A stretch of 64,000 nt of DNA from Hoylesella buccalis ATCC 35310 (lineage in GTDB: Bacteria; Bacteroidota; Bacteroidia; Bacteroidales; Bacteroidaceae). Numbering within the stretch: position 1 is the first letter of the stretch; every line of letters starts with the position of its first letter. This document shows, one piece after another, positions 44,461 through 52,547 of this stretch. The DNA lies in the NCBI RefSeq assembly GCF_025151385.1, contig NZ_CP102287.1, forward strand, positions 620,001-684,000, read 5' to 3'. Position numbers and translations under genes: made by a program. The notes under the pieces are model-generated. The model was not told where the DNA came from and did no database searches. It worked only from the letters and a program-made list of their open reading frames with translations.

Positions 44461-45576
44461 TCAGGGAGGTTTTTCATCATCGTTGCCGATTGGAGATGCA
44501 CCGACCAGCACAAGGTCTAAATCGTCTATCAGTTTTTGCAGGACGGGATTCTTCTCTATCATCCGCTGGAGGATTCTCTCAGCCTCGACCAAGTGGTTGG
44601 CTGTACTCATCACCTTGCCCTCCCGTATCTGAAAGATAATCCAATCGGCTATGTCGATATGGGCTTCTTTTTGTTTCGGGGTGGCATTCCTTTCGATGAT
44701 GTCCGAAACCACCACCTTACAAAAGTACATGCTCTCGGCTCGCTGTTTCCACTCGGCATAAGCATCGGCATCGGGAAAGAGAAGCACGGTTCGCCCTGAC
44801 AGTACACGGAGTTTCTCTTCTCTCATCTGACTCTTACCACCCGTAGCCAGCCATACATAATCGGGGAAGATAGCAGAACCGATAACGGCACTCTTCTCGG
44901 ATTCCACCAAGACCACCACCTTGTCGGGATGCGTTTTCAACAAGTGTTCCCCGAAAAGGCATTGGGATAGTTGCCAATCCTCTGCCAACACACGCTGCTT
45001 TTTCAATATGCTGTGTATCCAGTTCACTGCCGATGTCTGTCCTCCCTTGATACGGTGTCCGTCTTCGGGATTGTACTGCATCACCTTTCCCGTGCGTACC
45101 TTGCCCGTCCTGTCTATCTGCCAAAAGATAACAGAGCCGTCACGGGTAGCCCCCAAACGGTATTCCTCCAACAACCGCTTCAACACCTCTTTCGCCTTGT
45201 CGCCATAGTAGGAAGTAAGGAGTGTGAAGAGGAAACGGAAGAAATTGCTACGCTCGCTTTGCGACTTCTCCACATAGTGAGGGGGAATATAGCCGATGGC
45301 TGTCGGCTTACTTTGCTGCTTCACTTTCTTCTGCTCTGCTCTTTGCCTGTCAAAAGAGAAATCATTGGTAGTTCTGTGTTCAGGATGCTCTTGAAAATAC
45401 TCTTTCGGAGTGTAGTGATACCCACAACCGCTTTCGTGGTTACATCTGCCGACCGATGGATGCAACGGCACATTATTTTCGTCCACGTAATAGACGAAAG
45501 AATGCCTGTCTCCGCATTTGGGGCAGGTATGCCGTGTTGCCGTTCCTTTATACTTCTGTAATGAATAATTGCCCAT
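44461..45576 (-). CDS. DUF6371 (primase/toprim-like) protein
   Basis: A 371-residue protein of the DUF6371 type. N-terminal zinc-binding region with TCPKCGDRH (Cys18, Cys21) and RCNHESGCGYH (Cys45, Cys51); then a toprim-like domain showing VVLVESEKSAVIG and VLLFPDADAYAEWKQ. Such proteins resemble primases and are usual next to RepA-like ATPases on Bacteroidota mobile elements, probably for replication. It lies 3 nt downstream of the ATPase gene. Confidence 0.8.
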   Translation of the reverse strand: MGNYSLQKYKGTATRHTCPKCGDRHSFVYYVDENNVPLHPSVGRCNHESGCGYHYTPKEYFQEHPEHRTTNDFSFDRQRAEQKKVKQQSKPTAIGYIPPHYVEKSQSERSNFFRFLFTLLTSYYGDKAKEVLKRLLEEYRLGATRDGSVIFWQIDRTGKVRTGKVMQYNPEDGHRIKGGQTSAVNWIHSILKKQRVLAEDWQLSQCLFGEHLLKTHPDKVVVLVESEKSAVIGSAIFPDYVWLATGGKSQMREEKLRVLSGRTVLLFPDADAYAEWKQRAESMYFCKVVVSDIIERNATPKQKEAHIDIADWIIFQIREGKVMSTANHLVEAERILQRMIEKNPVLQKLIDDLDLVLVGASPIGNDDEKPP

Positions 45577-45579
45577 AGC

Positions 45580-46686
45580 TTAGTCCGTTTTTGATGGTTG
45601 ATTGTCGGCTGTCCCATCCTGTCCCATTGTCCCACACTCTAAGGGTTGGGACAGTGGGACACTTGGGACACCTGCGTTTTTACTCTCTTTGCTGCGCTGG
45701 ATGATACGGTTTACGGTGGACTTGCCACAATTCACCTGTGAGGCTATCTCCCTGACGGACTTGCCCGATTGGGAGAGTTGCAGAATTTGGCAATCCCTTT
45801 GGCTTGATTCATTGTCGCCCAATTTTTTCAAGTGTTCCTTTTCCGTGGAATAGCCCCTGAACACGAACTGCAAGAAAGCATCCACCTTGTCAATCTCGTA
45901 AACGATTACATTATCCGCATCATGAGAGAACGTGCCATAGCGCACTTTAAGCTGCTTCACATAGCGAAGCCCTCCGTCTTGGGCACTTTTTCCAATGGTG
46001 AACACGCTGTCAAAGAAATTGTAGAGCCGTTTGCTTCCGGCAAGGTCGTTGGATGTGATGGGACAATCCAAAGAGCGTTTGGGCGTATGTGCTAGGACAA
46101 GGATAGAGAGCGCATATCTCTTTTTGAGATTGTTCAGCTGAATCATCAGCCGTCCTGCGGCATCGCCTTTCTCCATGGCGCAACACAGGTAGGTAAGATT
46201 GTCAATGATGAAAATCTTGCAGTCGGTCTGCACAGCCATCTGTTCAATGCCGCCTATGATAGCTTCCTCAAAGTTGGCATCCAAAAGCTGGTTGCAGTCA
46301 ATAGACACCCGATAGAGTTTGTCGGGAAAGGTGTAGAGCTCTCCATGCTCGTTGGTATAGCGGAGCTGGAACTGCTTTTCGGACAGTTCAAAGTCCAGAT
46401 ACAGCACATTGTCGGTTCGGGCGATGCGGTCGGCTATCTGCACGGCAAGGATGGACTTGCCCACGTTGGAATCGGCAAACAAGCAGGAGAGTTCCCCCTC
46501 GTACCAAAAGCTGTCCCACAGCGCACGGGGCGTAGGCAATAACGATGCTTCAAGAATGGTTTGGTTTGCCGTCTTGATATTCATCATGCCTACACTGTCG
46601 GGCATACCGTTATGCGCTTGGGATGCTTTTGTGAGGTCGCCACGTATCAGGTTGATATAGTTCTTATCCTCTTCCATATCATTCAC
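45580..46686 (-). CDS. RepA-like AAA ATPase
   Basis: A 368-residue RecA-fold ATPase. Walker A is ADSNVGKSIL (Lys77, Ser78); Walker B region is CKIFIIDNLTYL; LVLAHTPKR follows. A C-terminal HTH (REIASQVNCGKSTVNRIIQR) suggests DNA binding. It resembles hexameric replicative helicase RepA-type proteins of mobile elements. The gene overlaps the start of the upstream HTH gene by 4 nt and runs on to the DUF6371 gene, forming a three-gene operon. Confidence 0.85.
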   Translation of the reverse strand: MNDMEEDKNYINLIRGDLTKASQAHNGMPDSVGMMNIKTANQTILEASLLPTPRALWDSFWYEGELSCLFADSNVGKSILAVQIADRIARTDNVLYLDFELSEKQFQLRYTNEHGELYTFPDKLYRVSIDCNQLLDANFEEAIIGGIEQMAVQTDCKIFIIDNLTYLCCAMEKGDAAGRLMIQLNNLKKRYALSILVLAHTPKRSLDCPITSNDLAGSKRLYNFFDSVFTIGKSAQDGGLRYVKQLKVRYGTFSHDADNVIVYEIDKVDAFLQFVFRGYSTEKEHLKKLGDNESSQRDCQILQLSQSGKSVREIASQVNCGKSTVNRIIQRSKESKNAGVPSVPLSQPLECGTMGQDGTADNQPSKTD

Positions 46687-47057
46687 CAGTTACGTGGGTT
46701 GGGCTTGCGACGGTGGGAAGAGGATAAGGACTTGTTCAGTTCCTCGTCTGACAACGGTATGGGATTCTTTCGGGCGGTTTCCAGCCACTTGTCCAGTTCG
46801 TCACGGTAAAGGCAATAGCGTTTGCCGGGCTTGGTGGCAGGGATTGTCCCTTCTGACAGTTTCATGTAGAGCGTACCCTTAGGGATACCTAAATACTCTG
46901 CTGCCTCGTCCACAGACATGGGCACGTGGGTGTCCACCGTTTTGGCATTGTTCACACTGCGCTGCTCGGCGAGCAGGCTTTTCAGGCTCATCACTTCGTC
47001 TCGAAGCTGAGCGACAACCTCGGGGAGGTCGTTGAAGGTAAGAATTGATTTTTCCAT
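46683..47057 (-). CDS. Excisionase-like HTH protein
   Basis: A 124-residue protein starting MEKSILTFNDLPEVVAQL. An N-terminal coiled coil is followed by the MerR/excisionase HTH MSVDEAAEYLGIPKGTLYMK with AKPGKRY-like wing and LYRDELDKWLE. A longer frame starts at 47126 but passes through the promoter area; ATG 47057 is preferred. It begins the repA-like operon. A 31-bp motif (47107-47137) lies just upstream and recurs in front of the integrase. Confidence 0.82.
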   Translation of the reverse strand: MEKSILTFNDLPEVVAQLRDEVMSLKSLLAEQRSVNNAKTVDTHVPMSVDEAAEYLGIPKGTLYMKLSEGTIPATKPGKRYCLYRDELDKWLETARKNPIPLSDEELNKSLSSSHRRKPNPRNW

Positions 47058-47106
47058 TCGCGTACTCGTCTCTTTTGTAAGACTTGGCGCAAAGGACTGA
47101 AATGAT

Positions 47107-47137
47107 ATATCCGTGAATATCTCCACGACACGTCATT
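47107..47137 (-). promoter_or_regulatory. Shared 31-bp promoter motif, copy 1
   Basis: Plus-strand sequence begins ATATCCGTGAATATCTCC; it matches copy 2 (49556-49586) at 28 of 31 positions. On the minus strand it lies upstream of a CCTTTGC -7-like box and the HTH gene start. Probably a common operator of the element. Confidence 0.7.
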
Positions 47138-47256
47138 GCAAAATAATTCCCGAATAATTAAGCCCAGCCATAAATGACGGGTAAAATTACTCGGGAAACG
47201 ATGTAAAACAGGCGGTTATGAGTTACCGGATGGTTGTCGTTGGTGTCGTGATTATC

Positions 47257-48114
47257 CTAATTCCGCACATAATCCTCGGGATAGTGGAAATCAAGTTTGC
47301 CGTTTTCGGGTTCATCAATGGGAATTTCCGTCTTTAACGGCTCTACCTTGAAATTCTTGATGGTTGATAAGTCTGTATCAGCAAACGATTTCGGGAAAAG
47401 GGCTTTGATGAACTTGGCACGGTTATCCCCATTGTAGTATCTCTTGTACAGGAAACGCTCAGAGATATTCCATACGAAGTGACGGAGTGGAATGTTGTTG
47501 ATGTCTTTGGTAAACGGTCTTTGTATGGGCTTCGGGGTATAAGTGTTAAGATTCATCCATTTGTCCACCTCAGTACAGATGTGGTTCACGGTTTCTTGGT
47601 CGGCAATGCGAGGCAGGTAATAATGGCAATACTCCATGACCATGCGGATGCGCTCTTCCTTTTCCCGTTGCTCTCTGCTTGCGTAATTGGCACGGTTCTT
47701 TTCGTGAAGATCCGGGGCGATAGTAAGCTCTATCGGTTGTGTTTGGATAAGTGTCTCTTCTTTTGTCGGGGATGATTCGGGTACAGGCTCAGGGACTGAT
47801 GTAGGTCCAGGCACAGATGTGGCTTCTTCAAGTGTATTTTGTGACAGTTCTTCCTGCACCTCTATGGCTTCGGCAATCGTTTCTTTCTTGCCGAACTTGA
47901 TTTTGTAGATTTCGTATGTATCAAAGATAAGTGTCTGAAAGGAGAGATAGAGCAACCATCCCAACAGGTTACAGCATACGAATACTATCCACCTGACAAA
48001 GTTGTCTTGGTTGAAGCTGTCCGCTATTACCAGCGTGGCAATGGAAGATATTAGGACGATGGCGAAGCCGACAAAGCCCAAGATGATGTATTTGTCCTTG
48101 ATTGATGATTCCAT
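47257..48114 (-). CDS. Membrane protein of the mobilizable element
   Basis: A 285-residue protein, start ATG 48114 (MESSIKDKYIIL). Two N-terminal membrane helices (GFVGFAIVLISSIATLVIA and WIVFVCCNLLGWLLYLSF), then a Pro/Glu/Thr-rich linker (VPGPTSVPEPVPESSP) and a soluble C-terminal region with YCHYYLPRIADQETVN. I do not recognise the family with confidence; similar proteins occur on Bacteroidota mobile elements. A longer frame to 48177 has no start advantage. Role unknown. Confidence 0.7.
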   Translation of the reverse strand: MESSIKDKYIILGFVGFAIVLISSIATLVIADSFNQDNFVRWIVFVCCNLLGWLLYLSFQTLIFDTYEIYKIKFGKKETIAEAIEVQEELSQNTLEEATSVPGPTSVPEPVPESSPTKEETLIQTQPIELTIAPDLHEKNRANYASREQREKEERIRMVMEYCHYYLPRIADQETVNHICTEVDKWMNLNTYTPKPIQRPFTKDINNIPLRHFVWNISERFLYKRYYNGDNRAKFIKALFPKSFADTDLSTIKNFKVEPLKTEIPIDEPENGKLDFHYPEDYVRN

Positions 48115-48298
48115 ATTTCGTTGAGAGATTGAATGTTCCTGTATTATTTTGTGCAAAGTTAATGCTATTTTTCCCAATTACTGCCCGTTATTTGCGGTTA
48201 GAACGGTCTTTTTCAATGTATTTCACGAAATGTCATCATATCATACTCTGTTTCATACTCTGAGGGGCTTATAAATGGTGGCATCAAGCCAAAAACAT

Positions 48299-48338
48299 AG
48301 AGGGGCGATTATAGCCTTGTAGCCATAACCGCCCCTCT
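48299..48338 (-). terminator. Terminator of the integrase gene
   Basis: AGAGGGGCG pairs with CGCCCCTCT; on the minus strand a short T-run (GTTTTTGG) follows. It is 24 nt past the integrase stop. Confidence 0.65.
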
Positions 48339-48361
48339 GAATACCTGTCAATGTGAGACAT

Positions 48362-49480
48362 TTATGCCTCCTTGCGCTTCAAGGTTATCTTGTCCACCAC
48401 CTGACACATCTGCTGCGCTGCTATCTTGGAATAGATTTGTGTGGTGGTAATGTTCTTATGTCCGAGATAGGCTTGGATGACAGCCATGTCCGTTCCCATT
48501 TCCACGTGCAGGCTTCCGAAGCTGTGGCGGGTACAGTGAAAGGTGATTTTCTTGGTTATCCCTGCTGCCGTGAGCCACCGTTGGAGTGGTCCTTGCAGCA
48601 TCTTGTCCTTGAAATCCTCAAAGATAAGTCCCTCGCCCCGTTCTCCCAGCAGTCCATAGGCTTCATCACTGATGGGGTTATGCACTATTTCTTTGGTTTT
48701 CTGCATACGGGTGGTAACGAACATCCTGCCGTTGGTGTATGGTTGTATCTGCTGCCACGTGAGCTGTCTGATGTCGCTCTTTCTCAGTCCCGTAAGACAG
48801 GCGAAAAGAAAAGCTTTTTTCAAGACCTCCTCCTCACAGGGTGTTTCGGCAAGCCGTATCAGTTCCTCTTGGCTCAAATGCTCCCTGATGGTGGGAATGC
48901 ACTCGATGCGGTCTAAGAAGCCGTTTGGGTTCTCCTTTATCTTCCTGTCACGGTAAGCGGTGTGCAGCACGGCACGGAAAGTTGACCAATAGCCTGCTGC
49001 GGAGTTGATGTGCAGCTTTTGGTTGGTGTGGATGGATTGGGGTGCATCAAGCAGGTATTCCATGAACTTGCGGCACAAATCCACATCCACCTCCTCAAAG
49101 GTGCATTTGCCGTTCACGAACCGCTGGAAATGCTTGTATACGTGCTGCCACTTGATATTCTTGCGGTCAGCCAGTCCTTTGAAATAGGCAAGGAAATCGC
49201 CCTTCATCTTGGTCTTGTCAAAAAAGCCGTTGTTTTCATTGAAAATGGCTTCGTAGCGCTGGTTGCGCAGGATGACCGCTTTCTTCATCATGCGTGCGTT
49301 GAAGTCCCGTTCCTGCTGGTTTGCAGGTTTGGCGAAGATGTAAATTCCTAAGGCTTCACGTGTAATCACTCTCATGGTGACATTGTCACGGTAGCCGGGA
49401 TAGTAGTCAAGGCATAGTGAATACTGTGTCCCGTTCTTAATCTTGCGCTTACGCAAGGTAACTGTTTTGCATTTACTCAT
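48362..49480 (-). CDS. Tyrosine-type site-specific integrase
   Basis: A 372-residue recombinase. An N-terminal SAM-like core-binding domain is followed by the catalytic domain with Arg233 (TGLRKSDIRQL), His315 and Arg318 (FHCTRHSFGSL), His341 (YLGHKNITTTQIYSK) and nucleophile Tyr350. Complete set, so likely active. It should integrate and excise the element. The shared 31-bp motif (49556-49586) lies upstream of its start, as for the excisionase-like gene. Confidence 0.93.
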   Translation of the reverse strand: MSKCKTVTLRKRKIKNGTQYSLCLDYYPGYRDNVTMRVITREALGIYIFAKPANQQERDFNARMMKKAVILRNQRYEAIFNENNGFFDKTKMKGDFLAYFKGLADRKNIKWQHVYKHFQRFVNGKCTFEEVDVDLCRKFMEYLLDAPQSIHTNQKLHINSAAGYWSTFRAVLHTAYRDRKIKENPNGFLDRIECIPTIREHLSQEELIRLAETPCEEEVLKKAFLFACLTGLRKSDIRQLTWQQIQPYTNGRMFVTTRMQKTKEIVHNPISDEAYGLLGERGEGLIFEDFKDKMLQGPLQRWLTAAGITKKITFHCTRHSFGSLHVEMGTDMAVIQAYLGHKNITTTQIYSKIAAQQMCQVVDKITLKRKEA

Positions 49481-49555
49481 AATAATTATGTTTTAATTGG
49501 TTGTATACATTTTGGAGTTGTATCCATGTTTCCGATGGCAAAGGAACAACGTGAA

Positions 49556-49586
49556 ATATCCGTGAATACCTCCACGATACATCATT
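49556..49586 (-). promoter_or_regulatory. Shared 31-bp promoter motif, copy 2
   Basis: Begins ATATCCGTGAATACCTCC; 28 of 31 positions match copy 1. A CCTTTGC box follows on the minus strand, then the integrase start at 49480. Same layout as copy 1. Confidence 0.7.
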
Positions 49587-49621
49587 TTGAAATAATTTTC
49601 GATAATCCCGATTTTTCACGG

Positions 49622-50557
49622 TTATTTGTTCCTTTCAGCCATGACACGCTCCACATCTGAGCGCAAAAGCAGGTTTTTCACACCCACCTTTATCTTTTCG
49701 ATGTGCTTCACCTTGACGATATGGCAGATGTTGGCTGACGAAAGACCATAGATTTGCTGCACCTGCTCAACGGTATAGTAGCGTTCATCGTTCACAAGGT
49801 CAGTTCTGCGGAGTTCGTTCAAATGTGATTTGGAGTAATAGGTACGCCCGTACTCTCTTTTAGTGGGTATCTTATGGCGATAGGTGTAGGCACGGAGTGC
49901 GGTCGGCTTCATGCCGAACAGTTCCTCCACCTCCTCGGTCAGTAGCCAGTCGGTAATTTCGCTAATATCAACTGCCACACCGAAAAACTCGTCAATATGC
50001 TTCTTGCTGTAATAGTTCTTTCCTGCGATACGGCAGATGGGGATATGGTTACGCTTGGCGGAAGTGTAAAGCCATGACTGCTTTACCTTAAAAAGGGACA
50101 TCACCTCCTCGCCCGAATAGAAGTCCAACACTTCTTCGCTTTCCTTTTCCCTTTTTTCTCTTTTGGCAGGTAAGGAAGATGAAGATGATTTCCTTGGTGT
50201 GGAGGTGTTGCCGGGCAGGATGCGGTGATAGGGATTGCCCTCCAACATCTGCTCGATGTCGGCTCTGCGGATGAATGCCATGCGGTTGCTGATGCGTGAG
50301 GCTTTCAGCTTGCCGATGGCTACAAGTTTGTAAATGTACTGTCGGGAACAGCCCATGAGGATGGCTGCTTTGGAAAAGGTGAGATACTCCTGATGCTGTA
50401 TCTCCATCAAGGGTTGGGCGACTTTGAAGAGGTTGTTCTTCTGCATCACTCTGGCTCGTTTGGCTTCTGCCTGACAAGCCTCACTGCAATATCTTTGCAT
50501 ACCGCTTCGGGTTACAAAGGACTTGCCGCAAAAACTGCATTTTCTGGTTGCTTTCAT
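49622..50557 (-). CDS. Zinc-finger protein with four excisionase-like HTH domains
   Basis: A 311-residue protein. The N-terminal Cys-rich finger CSFCGKSF...RYCSEACQ is followed by four MerR/excisionase-type HTH units: TFSKAAILMGCSRQYIYKLV (near 58), SGEEVMSLFKVKQSWLYTSA (about 148), TEEVEELFGMKPTALRAYTY (about 205) and TVEQVQQIYGLSSANICHIV (about 263). A serine-rich linker (RKSSSSSLPAKREKREK) separates the first from the rest. Likely a DNA-bridging recombination directionality or regulatory factor; it lies beside the integrase and the arm-like repeats. I do not know a named family. Confidence 0.75.
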   Translation of the reverse strand: MKATRKCSFCGKSFVTRSGMQRYCSEACQAEAKRARVMQKNNLFKVAQPLMEIQHQEYLTFSKAAILMGCSRQYIYKLVAIGKLKASRISNRMAFIRRADIEQMLEGNPYHRILPGNTSTPRKSSSSSLPAKREKREKESEEVLDFYSGEEVMSLFKVKQSWLYTSAKRNHIPICRIAGKNYYSKKHIDEFFGVAVDISEITDWLLTEEVEELFGMKPTALRAYTYRHKIPTKREYGRTYYSKSHLNELRRTDLVNDERYYTVEQVQQIYGLSSANICHIVKVKHIEKIKVGVKNLLLRSDVERVMAERNK

Positions 50558-50608
50558 ACCGTTTTATCGTTTAATGGTTCATTTCTTCAATCCTATATCT
50601 CTGAAATG

Positions 50609-50813
50609 GTAAACGGATGTGAACGGAAGTCAACCATTGTCGCTTTTCTACACAGTGTGACTGTTTCCGCATATCGGGGCGGTTATTGTCGCTTGTCGTA
50701 AACGGTTGTAAACCCTTGTCAACTGTCTGCACGGTGTGACAAAAAACAAGCCCCGCAAATTCTCCACGTCAGAAATACGTCTCAAAAATATGTGGAAATT
50801 TGGGAAGCGACAA
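50609..50813. repeat. Repeats at the right end of the element (arm-site-like)
   Basis: A 26-bp direct repeat GTAAACGGWTGTRAAC... occurs at 50609-50634 and 50698-50723. A CACRGTGTGAC box follows each. TTGTCGCTT occurs at 50637-50645 and 50686-50694, and inverted at 50805-50813. The cluster lies upstream of the multi-HTH gene, suggestive of integrase arm sites, recombination-factor sites or iterons. No gene in 50558-50854. Confidence 0.7.
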
Positions 50814-50854
50814 ATGGCAACCGAAAAGTGTTAAATTTTAGAATATGCTGGTAA

Positions 50855-52174
50855 TTAAAGATTTACACTCGGATATTTCTGATTAGTTTTGGTTGTTCTA
50901 TGGTTATAAATACAATGTTTGAAGGCTTCAACTCCCATATTAACAACTGTAGCTGGAATTGTTAGTTCATTCAATGTAGATTTTGTCGTGAAAGCTTGAT
51001 TTCCAATGGAGGTAAGGCTTACGTTGGATGTAAGCTTGATTTCTTGCAGTCTAATACATTCATAAAATGCTTTACTATTAATTTCCTCTACATCAGCAGG
51101 GATATCTATTGTCTTAAGGCTTTTACACCCAGCAAAAGCAGAATAACCAACTATTTTCAGATTTTTAGGGAGAATAATGCTCTTCAAATTAGTAGCATTG
51201 CTGAAAACTCCCGATGGTATCTCACCGTACATAAAAACATCTTCAAATATTTTAGATGAGCGCCAACCGAAATACTCATATGGATTTTGATTACCTGCAA
51301 CTATATTACATTCTGAGAGGTCTATATCTACAGGATATTGGTATAGGCTTTCATTTGTATCCATGAATAAATTTCTCAACAAGATAAAATCAAGACCATT
51401 AATATTACCTATTAATTTAAGCGATCTGATACGACGAAGATTGGTTAAGTCATTTCCCATGAGCACTTGTAGGCAGCCCGGTTTCTTACATATTATGGTC
51501 GTTGTGTTAGTAAAAGGGGCAGGCTCCTGAACTAAGCATGGACCACAATCCTGATTTGCAGTTTTCCCATCAATTTTAAAATCAACAGAAGCGACTCTAC
51601 CTAATCCCTCATTTTTATCAATGGCAACAGTTATTGCGTATTCATTGGCACCACTTGGAATAGTCTTAACCACTCTTGCCCACTTACAATCAGCAGGATA
51701 AACCTCAGCAGAAAGTTTTCCATTCGCCTTTACACGAATCTCGAAATCCCCTCCTTCTGAATCTTGATAATAGCAATTTTGATCCGAGATAATCTTGGAT
51801 GAACCATCTTGAGTAATACCAATTATAATGGTCTTCCTCTGAACTTTTAAGAGAATATGTCCAACTCTCGAAGTAACATCTTTGTTCTCCAAGACCTCAA
51901 TGTTCAGTTCGCCTTTCCCATTAGAGAATGTTAGAATAGGCTTTATCCAATCATCTTTAGATGAAGCAGAGACTCCCACTTGCTCATCAGTATAGAAAAC
52001 AAGAGAAAGCATTTTCTTTCCATAGTCAGTTTTAATTCCATCATGAATCATTTTTCTTGATTCTTGCGACCAAGATATACCTATTTCCGATTCATCGTCA
52101 TGGCACGATACTATAGTCATAGTAACCAATAGCGCGATTGCACACATTAGTGAATTGAAAAAATGTAGTCTCAT
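50855..52174 (-). CDS. Leucine-rich-repeat surface lipoprotein, probably C-terminally truncated
   Basis: A 439-residue exported lipoprotein. Signal peptide MRLHFFNSLMCAIALLVTMT then lipobox IVSC with Cys24. A BACON-like Ig region (VSASSKDDWIKPIL, LEVLENKDVTSRVGHILLKV) is followed by BspA-type LRR_5 units such as IPSGVFSNATNLKSIILPKN, GYSAFAGCKSLKTIDIPADV and IGNQAFTTKSTLNELTIPA. It ends abruptly after AFKHC with an unrelated tail NHRTTKTNQKYPSVNL and lacks the usual LYVPKGT ending. That ending is found at 40691 on the far side of the cfxA element, same strand, so the gene may have been split by integration. Confidence 0.75.
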   Translation of the reverse strand: MRLHFFNSLMCAIALLVTMTIVSCHDDESEIGISWSQESRKMIHDGIKTDYGKKMLSLVFYTDEQVGVSASSKDDWIKPILTFSNGKGELNIEVLENKDVTSRVGHILLKVQRKTIIIGITQDGSSKIISDQNCYYQDSEGGDFEIRVKANGKLSAEVYPADCKWARVVKTIPSGANEYAITVAIDKNEGLGRVASVDFKIDGKTANQDCGPCLVQEPAPFTNTTTIICKKPGCLQVLMGNDLTNLRRIRSLKLIGNINGLDFILLRNLFMDTNESLYQYPVDIDLSECNIVAGNQNPYEYFGWRSSKIFEDVFMYGEIPSGVFSNATNLKSIILPKNLKIVGYSAFAGCKSLKTIDIPADVEEINSKAFYECIRLQEIKLTSNVSLTSIGNQAFTTKSTLNELTIPATVVNMGVEAFKHCIYNHRTTKTNQKYPSVNL

Positions 52175-52547
52175 GTGATTTTTGTTTAAAAGTTAATATT
52201 TTAATCGTTTCAAATAAAATTATATTCTTTACTATTCGAAAGGTAAAGATCAAATATCAATAGATTACTTTACCATGTATTTAGTCGTATATATTCAATG
52301 CCCATAAGGGTTATACAAGAACAGAGCTTCTTTACCGACTCTTTGCTCACAAATATATTTTTTTCAAGAGTATATTTCATAATTCAAAGCTAACAAATAA
52401 ATAATACTAATTTTACAATCATGGGACAAATATACAAATCCATATTGTTTATAACAAGTAAAATCAGTTTTTATTTTTTCAAAATTTGCAATTTCTTAGT
52501 ATTTTCGCTATATTTATGACATTATTTACTATATATACATTGTTTAT
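52175..52547. other. Gene-free, AT-rich divergent region
   Basis: No coding frame, terminator or recognised repeat. It should hold the divergent promoters of the LRR lipoprotein and the PLP-enzyme pseudogene, but no TAnnTTTG box stands out. Confidence 0.5.

Larger units (their letters stand above)
40964..50860. mobile_element. Mobilizable (IME-type) element carrying cfxA
   Basis: Approximate extent. It contains a tyrosine integrase, an excisionase-like HTH gene, a multi-HTH protein, a RepA-like ATPase, a DUF6371 protein, a MobV-like relaxase and the CfxA beta-lactamase, the type of module set known from mobilizable transposons such as Tn4555 in Bacteroidota. No conjugation apparatus is present, so transfer would need a helper. 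Left edge is put after the LRR tail remnant, right edge past the integrase-arm-like repeats; neither junction is proven and no target duplication was found. Confidence 0.6.

Noticed and set aside
40964..50860. Naming the element Tn4555
   Set aside because: Gene types fit such mobilizable transposons, but identity and ends cannot be shown without comparison.
40908..50897. Octamer TGGTTGTT at 40908 and 50890 as the att core of the cfxA element
   Set aside because: The LRR tail frame continues past 40908 to 40963, so a crossover there would not restore the gene; an 8-bp match is also weak by chance.
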